Positions 49,101 through 57,158 of a DNA stretch of 64,000 bases are shown here, piece after piece. A program made the position numbers and the translations under genes. The notes under the pieces are model-generated. The model saw only the letters and a program-made list of their open reading frames with translations, was not told the origin of the DNA and made no database searches. This stretch comes from Streptomyces olindensis (GTDB lineage Bacteria; Actinomycetota; Actinomycetes; Streptomycetales; Streptomycetaceae), in NCBI GenBank assembly GCA_000696115.1, contig JJOH01000026.1:1-64000 (forward strand), written 5' to 3'. Within the stretch, counting starts at the first letter, position 1. The number at the start of each line of letters is the position of its first letter.

Positions 49101-50279
49101 GTGTCGTTGCCACCCCTGGTCGAGCCGGCTGCCGAGCTCACCGTAGACGAGGTTCGCAGGTACTCCCGCCACCTGATCATCCCCGACGTCGGGATGGACG
49201 GGCAGAAGCGGCTGAAGAACGCCAAGGTGCTCTGTGTGGGCGCCGGCGGCCTGGGCTCGCCGGCGCTGATGTACCTGGCCGCCGCGGGCGTCGGCACCCT
49301 CGGCATCGTGGAGTTCGACGAGGTCGACGAGTCGAACCTGCAGCGTCAGATCATCCACAGCCAGGCCGACATCGGCCGCCCGAAGGCCGAGTCCGCCCGC
49401 GACAGCGTCAAGGGCATCAACCCGTACGTGAACGTGGTCCTTCACGAGGAGCGGCTCGAGGCCGACAACGTGATGGACATCTTCAGCCAGTACGACCTGA
49501 TCGTCGACGGCACGGACAACTTCGCGACCCGCTACCTGGTCAACGACGCCTGCGTGCTGCTGAACAAGCCGTACGTGTGGGGTTCGATCTACCGCTTCGA
49601 CGGCCAGGCGTCCGTGTTCTGGTCCGAGCACGGTCCCTGCTACCGCTGCCTGTACCCGGAGCCCCCGCCCCCCGGCATGGTCCCCTCCTGCGCCGAGGGC
49701 GGCGTCCTGGGCGTGCTGTGCGCGTCCATCGGCTCCATCCAGGTCAACGAGGCCATCAAGCTCCTCGCCGGCATCGGTGAGCCGCTGGTCGGCCGCCTGA
49801 TGATCTACGACGCCCTGGAGATGCAGTACCGCCAGGTCAAGGTCCGCAAGGACCCGAACTGCGCGGTCTGCGGCGAGAACCCGACCGTCACCGAGCTCAT
49901 CGACTACGAGGCCTTCTGCGGCGTCGTCTCCGAAGAGGCCCAGGCGGCGGCCGCCGACTCCACGATCACTCCCAAGCAGCTCAAGGAGTGGATCGACGAC
50001 GGCGAGAGCATCGACATCATCGACGTCCGCGAGCCGAACGAGTACGAGATCGTCTCCATCCCGGGCGCCCGGCTGATCCCGAAGAACGAGTTCCTCATGG
50101 GCACCGCCCTGGAGAGCCTCCCGCAGGACAAGAAGATCGTCTTGCATTGCAAGACGGGTGTCCGTAGTGCGGAAGTCCTCGCGGTGCTGAAGTCCGCGGG
50201 CTTCTCGGACGCCGTCCACGTCGGCGGCGGCGTGATCGGCTGGGTCAACCAGATCGAGCCGGACAAGCCGGTCTACTGA
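49101..50279 (+). CDS. moeZ: adenylyltransferase/sulfurtransferase MoeZ
   Basis: 392 residues. An E1-like ThiF domain (VGAGGLGSPALMYLAAAGVG, ESNLQRQIIHSQADIG) with two CxxC zinc pairs (CYRCLYPEPPPP and CAVCGENP), then a C-terminal rhodanese with the active Cys in LHCKTGVRSAEVL. It adenylates sulfur-carrier proteins (MoaD, CysO, ThiS) and passes sulfur to them for molybdopterin, cysteine and thiamine-type pathways. The start is a GTG with CGGAG 5-8 nt upstream. It follows the glycan operon with 63 nt; it is a core gene with a separate role. Confidence 0.95.
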   Translation: MSLPPLVEPAAELTVDEVRRYSRHLIIPDVGMDGQKRLKNAKVLCVGAGGLGSPALMYLAAAGVGTLGIVEFDEVDESNLQRQIIHSQADIGRPKAESARDSVKGINPYVNVVLHEERLEADNVMDIFSQYDLIVDGTDNFATRYLVNDACVLLNKPYVWGSIYRFDGQASVFWSEHGPCYRCLYPEPPPPGMVPSCAEGGVLGVLCASIGSIQVNEAIKLLAGIGEPLVGRLMIYDALEMQYRQVKVRKDPNCAVCGENPTVTELIDYEAFCGVVSEEAQAAAADSTITPKQLKEWIDDGESIDIIDVREPNEYEIVSIPGARLIPKNEFLMGTALESLPQDKKIVLHCKTGVRSAEVLAVLKSAGFSDAVHVGGGVIGWVNQIEPDKPVY

Positions 50280-50350
50280 GCCGTATCCGGTCTGCCTTAC
50301 CGAGCGGCGGGGACTTCGCGCACCACGGGCGCCCGGAGCCCCCGCCGTCG

Positions 50351-51820
50351 TCATGAGCAGACCTTGCCGTCCTTCGGCACCGAGCCGTCCAGCAGATACG
50401 CGTTCACCGTGGAGTCGACGCAGTCGCTCCCGCTGCCGTAGGCACCATGTCCCTGGCCCCGCCAGGTGAGCATCACGCCGACGCCCCTGCCCAGCTCGTC
50501 GGCCATCCTCCGCGCGCCCTCGTACGGGGTGGCCGGGTCGCCGGTGTTGCCGACCACCAGGATCGGTGCCGCGCCCGCCGCGCTCACCTCCGGGGTCTCG
50601 TGCTGCCCGGGCACCGGCCAGTCGTGGCACCAGCCGGCCGTGTCCCAGCCGAGGAACGTCCCGAAGACCGGGGAGATCTCCTCGAACCGAGGCAGCAGCT
50701 TCTTCGTCTCCGCCGCGGTCGGCCGCTGCCGGTCGTCCAGGCACGATATGACCCGCTGGGAGTGCGTCGTCGTGCCGTAGCGGCCCGACGGGTCGCGTTC
50801 GTTGTAGCCGTCGGCCAGGGCCAGCAGCTCCGAGCCGTCTCCCCGCTCCGCCGCGTCGAGGGCGCTGGTCAGCGTCGGCCAGCTGTCCTTGCTGTACAGC
50901 GGGAGGATGATGCCCGTGACCGCGAGCGTCTGGGTCAGCTTCCGCCCGGGCGTGGCCGTCGGCAGCGGCCGGGCGTCGATCCGTCGCAGCAGGTCCGCGA
51001 TCTTCCGCGAACCCTCGGCCGGGTCCTGGCCGGTGGACTCGAGGTAGCCGTTCAGCGCGCGCTGGAAGCCCCTGGCCTGGTTCTGGGCGTGCCCCACGGT
51101 GTCGGCGCCGGGGTCGACGACCGCGTCGAGCGTCATCCGCCCGACCTTCTTCGGGAACAAGTGGGCGTAGGTGCCGCCCAGTTCGGTGCCGTAGGAGATG
51201 CCGAAGTAGTTCATCCTGTCGTCGCCGAGGGCTTGCCGGATGCGGTCCATGTCGCGGGCCGAGTCGGCGGTCGACACGTGCGCCAGCAGCTTCCCGGCGT
51301 CCTTCTGGCAGCCCTTGGCGAAGTCGGCGGCGTCCGCGAAGTAGGCCTGCTCCTCGGCGGGGGTGTCCGGGGAGACGTCCACCGATTCCGCCGCCTGGAT
51401 CTCCTTGTCACTGCGGCAGCGCACGCCCTCGCTGGCGCCCACCCCGCGCGGATCCCAGCTCACCAGGTCGTACCGCTCGCGGAGCTGGGAGACCGTCGGG
51501 GCGTACGACGGCATCATGGACACGCCCGAGGCTCCGGGGCCGCCGAAGTTGAACAGGAGCGAGCCCGCGCGGTCGTCGCCGCGGGCCTTGGCGCGGATCA
51601 GCGCCAGGCCGATCGTCTCGCCGTCCGGCTCGGACCAGTCAAGCGGCACCTTGAGCGTCGCGCACTGCCATTCGCTGCTCGGCGCCGGCGCGTCGGCCGT
51701 GGCTTTGCAGCGGCCCCAGGACAGCCCGCCCTTGTCGTCGTCGGACGAGCTGTCGCCGCAGCCCGCCGCCAGCAGCGCCGAGGCGACCGCCAGAGCGGTC
51801 CACCGTACGAAGCGCGTCAT
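50351..51820 (-). CDS. secreted S33-family peptidase-like lipoprotein 1
   Basis: 489 residues. Signal peptide with lipobox ALLAAGC. LNFGGPGASG is the oxyanion loop, GISYGTELGG the nucleophile elbow, and the late Asp (VVGNTGDPATPYEGA) and His (RGQGHGAYGSGSD) complete the triad. This is the tripeptidyl-aminopeptidase/SlpE-type alpha/beta hydrolase with a C-terminal TAP domain, which cleaves N-terminal tripeptides outside the cell. The ATG (MTRFVRW) is unambiguous by its signal peptide. A close paralogue follows upstream on the same strand. Confidence 0.9.
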   Translation of the reverse strand: MTRFVRWTALAVASALLAAGCGDSSSDDDKGGLSWGRCKATADAPAPSSEWQCATLKVPLDWSEPDGETIGLALIRAKARGDDRAGSLLFNFGGPGASGVSMMPSYAPTVSQLRERYDLVSWDPRGVGASEGVRCRSDKEIQAAESVDVSPDTPAEEQAYFADAADFAKGCQKDAGKLLAHVSTADSARDMDRIRQALGDDRMNYFGISYGTELGGTYAHLFPKKVGRMTLDAVVDPGADTVGHAQNQARGFQRALNGYLESTGQDPAEGSRKIADLLRRIDARPLPTATPGRKLTQTLAVTGIILPLYSKDSWPTLTSALDAAERGDGSELLALADGYNERDPSGRYGTTTHSQRVISCLDDRQRPTAAETKKLLPRFEEISPVFGTFLGWDTAGWCHDWPVPGQHETPEVSAAGAAPILVVGNTGDPATPYEGARRMADELGRGVGVMLTWRGQGHGAYGSGSDCVDSTVNAYLLDGSVPKDGKVCS

Positions 51821-51955
51821 GTGCCCATCCCCCCTCGCAGGCCGTCCGCTCCGTGCCGCGGATGGCGGTCAGGCCATGGTAGGCAGATCCCGCGTCGGAC
51901 GTTCCAGCCTGTGGATAACCTTCTGACCTGCGCGTTTGCGAGGTCCGGGACAGGA

Positions 51956-53500
51956 TCAGGTGCAGACGGTCCCCGCCCGCGGCACCTTGCCGTCCAGCAG
52001 ATAGCCGTTCACGGCGCCCCGCACGCACTTGTTCTCGCTGTCGTAGGCGCCGTGCCCCTGCCCCTGGTACGTCAGCTCGACCCCGACGCCTTCGCCCAGC
52101 GCGTCCACCATCTTCCGCGCGCCCTCGTACGGGGTGGCGGGGTCGCCGGTGTTGCCGACGACCAGGATCGGCGCCGAGCCCGGCGCGCTCACGTCCGGGT
52201 GGTCGGCGGCGCCCGGCACCGCCCAGTCGGTGCAACTGATCATGCCCCAGGCCAGGTAGTCGCCGAACAGGGCGGACGCCGCCCGGAACTCGGGCAGCTT
52301 CCGCTCGACGAAGGCCGTGTCGTAGCGGGGTTTGTCGTCCGCGCAGTTGATGGCGGTGTTGGCGGCGGCGAGGTTGCTGTACTCGCCGTTCTCCTCGCGC
52401 CCGTTCATCGAGTCGGACAGCAGCAACAGGATGCTGCCGTCACCGGCGTACGCCTGCTGCAGGCCCTGGGTGAGGTACTCCCAGAAGTCCTGCGAGTACA
52501 GCGCCTGTGCGATGCCGCTGGTCGCCGCGGTCTGGGTCAGTTCGCGGGGGAAGACGCCCGGGATGGGACGGCTGTCGAGATCCTCCAACAGCCGGGCGAT
52601 ACGGTTCTTCACGTCCTGGACGCTCGTGCCGATGGGGCACTCCTCGGCCTTGGACACGCAGTCCTGGGCGAAGTTGTCGAGCGCGCGCTGGAAGCCCTTC
52701 GCCTGCCCGAGCGAGCCCTGTTCGGCGTTCTGCGTGGGGTCGACGACGGCGTCGAACACGGCGCGGCCGACCCGCTTCGGGAACAGGTGGGCGTAGACGC
52801 CGCCGAGTTCGGTGCCGTAGGAGATGCCGAAGTAGTGCAGCTTGCCGTCGCCGAGGACCTGGCGCATCAGGTCCAGGTCCCGGGCCGCGTCGGTGGTGCG
52901 CACGTGGGGCAGCATCTTCTTCGAGTTCTGCTCGCAGGCCTCGTTGAACTCCTTGGTGTTGTCCAGGAGTTCGGTGCGCTCGGCGGCGTCGTCTGGCGTG
53001 GCGTCCTGCTGGAAGTACGCGTCGAGCTGCTGGTCGTTCTCACAGATCACGGGGGCGCTGCGCCCGACTCCGCGGGGGTCGAAGCTGACCAGGTCGTAGC
53101 GGGTGCGCAGGGTCTCGTAGTCCTCCGCGAAGGAGGGCAGCGACGTGACGCCCGAGCCGCCGGGGCCGCCGAAGTTGAAGATGAGCGAGCCGATGCGCCG
53201 GCTCGTGTCGCCGGCCCTGGCCCGGATCAGTGCGAGGTCGATGGTGTCCCCCTTGGGGTCGTCCCAGTCGAGGGGCGCCTTCATCGTGGCGCACTGCCAC
53301 TCGCCGCCGTCCGGCAGTGGCGAGGGCGGAGCGCCTCCGCCCTGCGCGTCGGAGGGGGCGGGGCAGGCCTCCCAGTCCAGCTCCTGCCGCGTGAGGTCCT
53401 CGTCCTTGGTGCCGTCGTCCCCGCAGCTCGCCAGTGCGGTCGACAGCAGCACGGCGGTGGCGGTCAGGGCGGCGGCGCGCAGCCGGAGGCGGGTCGGCAT
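51956..53500 (-). CDS. secreted S33-family peptidase-like lipoprotein 2
   Basis: 514 residues. Paralogue of the previous gene, about half identical by eye: signal peptide with lipobox LSTALASC, FNFGGPGGSGV, GISYGTELGGVYAH, VVGNTGDPATPYEGA and GQGHGAYDSEN. It carries two more cysteines in the linker region (CPAPS, CPIG) and a Gly/Pro insert after the lipobox. The frame stays open far upstream, but the ATG with a signal peptide (MPTRLRLRAAA) is clearly the start. The pair arose by tandem duplication. Confidence 0.9.
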   Translation of the reverse strand: MPTRLRLRAAALTATAVLLSTALASCGDDGTKDEDLTRQELDWEACPAPSDAQGGGAPPSPLPDGGEWQCATMKAPLDWDDPKGDTIDLALIRARAGDTSRRIGSLIFNFGGPGGSGVTSLPSFAEDYETLRTRYDLVSFDPRGVGRSAPVICENDQQLDAYFQQDATPDDAAERTELLDNTKEFNEACEQNSKKMLPHVRTTDAARDLDLMRQVLGDGKLHYFGISYGTELGGVYAHLFPKRVGRAVFDAVVDPTQNAEQGSLGQAKGFQRALDNFAQDCVSKAEECPIGTSVQDVKNRIARLLEDLDSRPIPGVFPRELTQTAATSGIAQALYSQDFWEYLTQGLQQAYAGDGSILLLLSDSMNGREENGEYSNLAAANTAINCADDKPRYDTAFVERKLPEFRAASALFGDYLAWGMISCTDWAVPGAADHPDVSAPGSAPILVVGNTGDPATPYEGARKMVDALGEGVGVELTYQGQGHGAYDSENKCVRGAVNGYLLDGKVPRAGTVCT

Positions 53501-53598
53501 GGTTCCATCCTGCGGCGGCGCGGTGCCGGGCGCGCGGGACGCGTGTCGTACGAGGGAGGAGGTACCGGTGGTGCCGAAGGGCGCGTCGCGCGTCCGTG

Positions 53599-56331
53599 TC
53601 AGAGTGCTTGCTTGCGGGTGAGGTGGTTGAAGGCCAGCCAGCCCGGCAGTACGGGCAGCCACAGCGTCAGCAGCCGGAACAGCAGGACCGCCGGTGCCGC
53701 GACCTCCTTGGGGAGCCCGACGGCGATCAGGCCGACCGTCAGGGTCGCCTCGACCGCGCCCACACCGCCCGGGGTCGGTGCCGCGGACCCGAGGGCGTTG
53801 CCCGCGAGGAAGACGACGGCGACGCTGGCGATGCTGATCGAGGTGGACTCGTCGCCGAACGCGCGGATCGACGCGTCCAGGCACATCACGAAGCAGGCGG
53901 TCAGCAGCAGCATGCCGCCGATGCCGGTGACCAGCTTCTGCGGCCGCTGGAGCACGTCCAGCATGCGCGGCACGACACCCGCGAACAGCGACCGCACGCG
54001 CGTGACGACGAACTTCCGCAGGAACGGCACGGAGGTCACCACGAGCACGAGCACGGCCACCGTCAGCAGGCCGGCGATGACCGTCCGGGACGGCGACAGC
54101 GACGGCGTCTTCTCCGTGCCGGTCAGATAGCCGAAGGACAGCAGCATCAGGATGTGGCAGCCGAGCCCGAACAGCTGCGACGCGCCCACACTCGCCACCG
54201 CCAGTCCCGGCCGCACTCCCGCGCGCTGCAGGAAGCGAGTGTTGAGGGCGACTCCGCCCACCGCCGCCGGGGCGACGATCTTCACGAAGGACCCGGCGAC
54301 CTGCGCCGCCACGGTCCGCAGGAACGGCACCCGCTCGGGCACGAACCCCAGCAGTGCCATCGCCGCCGCGAAGTAGCTGCACATCGAGAACAGCACGGCC
54401 GCCGCGACCCAGCCCCACTCGGCGTTCGCGATGAGCGGCCCGAACTCGATGTGCGTGAGCTGCGTCAGCAGGAAGTACGCGCCGATCGCGCCCGCCATGA
54501 AACTGATCAGCGTGCGCGGCCGCACCCGCTCCAGCCGGGCCGGCTCGACCGGTGCCTGTGGCCTGATGCGCAGCACCTCGTGCCGGATCTGCGTCAGCAG
54601 ATCCTCCTCGCGCGCCTCCTCCAGGGCCTCGTCGATGGCCCGCTTCTCGGCCCGCTGCTCCGCCCGTACGGCCTTCTTGTCGGGCTTCTCCAGGACGGGC
54701 ACGGCCTCGTCGGAGGACTCCTCCAGGCGCGCCTGCTTGGTCTGCCGGGACGCCTCCAGGACCGCGTCGCGCTCGCGCTGGGCCCGCTCCCGGGCCAGTC
54801 TGCGCAGCGTCGCGCGCGTGGAGCGGCTGAGCGCGATGGGCTGGAGCATCGGCAGGCAGTCCGCCACGGCGTCCGGGCCGAGCACGCTCACCGCGGAGGC
54901 CACCGCCCGCTCGGCGCCCACCCGGAGGCCGAGGGTGACGAGCAGTTGGGAGGTGTCCATGCGCAGCAGCAGGTCACCGGCCGCGATCTCGCCGACGCGC
55001 AGGTCGGTGAGGATCACCGTGCCGGAACGATCCACCAGAATCGCGTCGCCCACCAGCCTGCGGTGCGCGATACGCCGGGACTGCAGCGCCTTCACCTGGT
55101 GCCAGGTGTCGCGCAGCAGGTCGTCGGTGATCTCCTCGTCCGACAGTGAGTCGAGGGTGCGGCCGCCGCTGTGCTCGTAGACGAGCATCACGGCGTCGGG
55201 GCCGAGCTCGGAGGTGGCGATCAGCTTGGGCGCGTTGGCGCCGGCCGCGATGGCCGCGTACGCCAGCAGCGCCTCCTGCTCCAGGGCCTGGCGCAGCGAC
55301 TGGAGGCTGCTGCGGGTGGCGAAGCCGCGCAGGGTCAGGTTCCGCCAGGCGCGGTAGAAGAAGCCCTGGGCCTGCTGCTCCCGGTCGACGACGGTCACGT
55401 CCAGCGGGGGGCCGTCCTCGAGCGTGACGAAGTAGCGGCGGCCCCGGTCCCCGGTGTCCGGGTGGTGGTCCGGGGTGTCCTCGCGCGAGGCGCTGACGGG
55501 GCGGAAGCCGACGGTCCGCAAGCCGGCCATCAGCGTCTGCCCGGTGGGCCGGACGTTCGGCGAGCCGACCGCGTACAGCGTGCCGTAGGCCACGGTCCAG
55601 CCGATCAGCACGGTGAGGATGATCGAGAACGGTGTCGTGTACCCCGTGACGAGCATCGAGAAGGCGTCGAGGAGCAGCACGACCCACAGCACCGCGCGCC
55701 ATCTCGGCCTGCGCGACATGCCGACGGCCGTCATGTACGCGATGACGGGGGCCAGATAGCCGTGCACGGGATCGGTCAGCGCGTGGATGTCGCCGGGGGA
55801 GGGCTGGGTGAGCGCCTCCTGGATGGAGTCCGGGGCGGCACGGGCGACCCACAGGTCTGTGGCAAGCGTCACTCCGTGCGCCAGGACGGCCGCGAGCACA
55901 CCGTCGGCGATCCTGAGCCCGTCCCGTTTGATCAACCGCTCGATCGCGAAGGCGACCGGCACCAGCAGGATCGCGATGCTGGAGGCCAGACCCGCGATCT
56001 TGATGAGCAGGTCGGGCGCCTGCCCGGTGCCCTTGTTGATGTCCTGTTCGAGGCCCGAGGTGGTGCCGTGCGCGAACGCGGCGATCCCGATCAGCACCAC
56101 GACGGCGAGCACGCCCACCAGGAGACGCATCAGGTCGGACGGGCGGTGCACGCGCGCGGGGAGCAGCGGTTCGTCGCCCTCCACCTCGTCGATGTACGCG
56201 GTGTCGGTCTCCTCGGCGTCCGTCCGGGTCTGCTTCCCGGCCGCCTTCGGGCCGTCGTCCGGAGTGCCCGGGCGCGACGAAGCGTCAGAGGTGCCCTCCG
56301 GGTCCTCGGGGTGCGCACCCTGTTGCTTCAT
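53599..56331 (-). CDS. MprF-type flippase domain fused to a pseudokinase-like region
   Basis: 910 residues. N-terminus acidic and disordered (1-65), then about six membrane helices (VGVLAVVVLIGIAAFAHG onward). A soluble middle (about 325-590) has the layout of an ABC1/aminoglycoside-kinase-like fold, with RRIAHRRLVGDAILVDR where the catalytic loop would be and LTDLRVGE in place of DFG, so it is probably inactive. A charged coiled coil follows. The C-terminal 300 residues are the eight-helix LPG-synthase/flippase domain (UPF0104), with PTPGGVGAVEATL the family signature. It probably handles lipids at the membrane. The ATG at MKQQGAHP is chosen; one eight codons upstream is possible. Confidence 0.82.
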   Translation of the reverse strand: MKQQGAHPEDPEGTSDASSRPGTPDDGPKAAGKQTRTDAEETDTAYIDEVEGDEPLLPARVHRPSDLMRLLVGVLAVVVLIGIAAFAHGTTSGLEQDINKGTGQAPDLLIKIAGLASSIAILLVPVAFAIERLIKRDGLRIADGVLAAVLAHGVTLATDLWVARAAPDSIQEALTQPSPGDIHALTDPVHGYLAPVIAYMTAVGMSRRPRWRAVLWVVLLLDAFSMLVTGYTTPFSIILTVLIGWTVAYGTLYAVGSPNVRPTGQTLMAGLRTVGFRPVSASREDTPDHHPDTGDRGRRYFVTLEDGPPLDVTVVDREQQAQGFFYRAWRNLTLRGFATRSSLQSLRQALEQEALLAYAAIAAGANAPKLIATSELGPDAVMLVYEHSGGRTLDSLSDEEITDDLLRDTWHQVKALQSRRIAHRRLVGDAILVDRSGTVILTDLRVGEIAAGDLLLRMDTSQLLVTLGLRVGAERAVASAVSVLGPDAVADCLPMLQPIALSRSTRATLRRLARERAQRERDAVLEASRQTKQARLEESSDEAVPVLEKPDKKAVRAEQRAEKRAIDEALEEAREEDLLTQIRHEVLRIRPQAPVEPARLERVRPRTLISFMAGAIGAYFLLTQLTHIEFGPLIANAEWGWVAAAVLFSMCSYFAAAMALLGFVPERVPFLRTVAAQVAGSFVKIVAPAAVGGVALNTRFLQRAGVRPGLAVASVGASQLFGLGCHILMLLSFGYLTGTEKTPSLSPSRTVIAGLLTVAVLVLVVTSVPFLRKFVVTRVRSLFAGVVPRMLDVLQRPQKLVTGIGGMLLLTACFVMCLDASIRAFGDESTSISIASVAVVFLAGNALGSAAPTPGGVGAVEATLTVGLIAVGLPKEVAAPAVLLFRLLTLWLPVLPGWLAFNHLTRKQAL

Positions 56332-56517
56332 CGTCTCTTCTTGGTCTCGTATCACCGGTCACCGCCCGCACGATGGTGGCATGCCGCACCGACACACGGC
56401 GGCATCAGGGTGCACATGCGGGGGCGGACAGTCTGCCCGACGCGCTCCTGCCGGGCGAGGGAAACGCTCGGGAGCACGCGCGTCCCGTTGTCGGTGGGGT
56501 GGGGCAGGATGGGGCGG

Positions 56518-56901
56518 ATGAGTGAGGAGAGCCCTGAGAAGGGCCGGTTCGAGGGCGCGGAAGCGCTGCCCGAGTACGCCGAGCGGGTCCTCGACGTCGC
56601 CGAACTGATTCCGCCGGGCCGTGTCATGACATACGGGGACGTCGCCGAATGGCTGGAGGAGGGCGGTCCGCGCCAGGTGGGCCGGGTGATGGCGCTCTAC
56701 GGGGGAGCCGTTCCGTGGTGGCGCGTCGTCCGGGCGGACGGCGTGCTGCTCCCGGGGCACGAGCAGCGGGCGCTCGGCCACTACCGGGCGGAGGGCACGC
56801 CCCTGAAGCAGGCGAGCCGCGCCGCCGAAGGACACCTGCCACGCATCGACATGAGACGTGCGCGGTGGGACGGCGGCGAACGCGCGGAGGGTCACACCTG
56901 A
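56518..56901 (+). CDS. alkyltransferase-like (ATL) DNA-repair protein
   Basis: 127 residues. IPPGRVMTYGDVAEWLEEGG and GRVMALYGG are the DNA-binding helix-turn-helix of O6-alkylguanine transferases, but the active PCHRV is PWWRVV here: the acceptor Cys is replaced by Trp. It is therefore an ATL protein, which binds alkylated guanine and directs nucleotide-excision repair instead of repairing it itself. Counterpart of mycobacterial Rv3204. CAGGAT lies 7 nt before the ATG, so it may be leaderless. Confidence 0.9.
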   Translation: MSEESPEKGRFEGAEALPEYAERVLDVAELIPPGRVMTYGDVAEWLEEGGPRQVGRVMALYGGAVPWWRVVRADGVLLPGHEQRALGHYRAEGTPLKQASRAAEGHLPRIDMRRARWDGGERAEGHT

Positions 56902-57158
56902 CAGCTTCCGCCATCGAACCGCCTCCTGTGTGACCCGTGATCCGGACGGGGGAATCGGGGCACACCGGCGGCATGACGTACGTTCGTGAGGCGAGGGGCA
57001 TGAGTGCCATGAGTGGCCGGCGGGAAAAAGGGGAAGCCCTGCTTCCGCCTTGCCGGTCGGCGTAGCGTCGGCTGCGCGTGCCCCCGTCACCCCGCGGTCA
57101 CCGCCCGCCACGCGCGGTGGCCCGCCAACCAGCACTTCCACCAGGACCGGCGAACCAC
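56902..57158. other. intergenic region upstream of adnA
   Basis: A 30-codon plus-strand frame (start at 56974, MTYVREARGMSAMSGRR) lies here without a good ribosome site and is probably not a gene. A TAGCGT near 57062 may be the -10 box for adnA, giving a leader of about 90 nt. Nothing else is seen. Confidence 0.3.

Noticed and set aside
47370..50744. 1124-codon minus-strand frame over the epimerase, glycosidase and moeZ
   Set aside because: Shadow frame; three real genes with catalytic motifs lie on the plus strand.
50447..54130. 1227-codon plus-strand frame over the two S33 lipoproteins
   Set aside because: Shadow frame; Arg/Val/Gly-rich, while the minus strand shows signal peptides and catalytic triads.
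53501..54418. Upstream extension of the second S33 lipoprotein frame
   Set aside because: A signal peptide with lipobox begins at the internal ATG; the extension overlaps the flippase gene in another frame.
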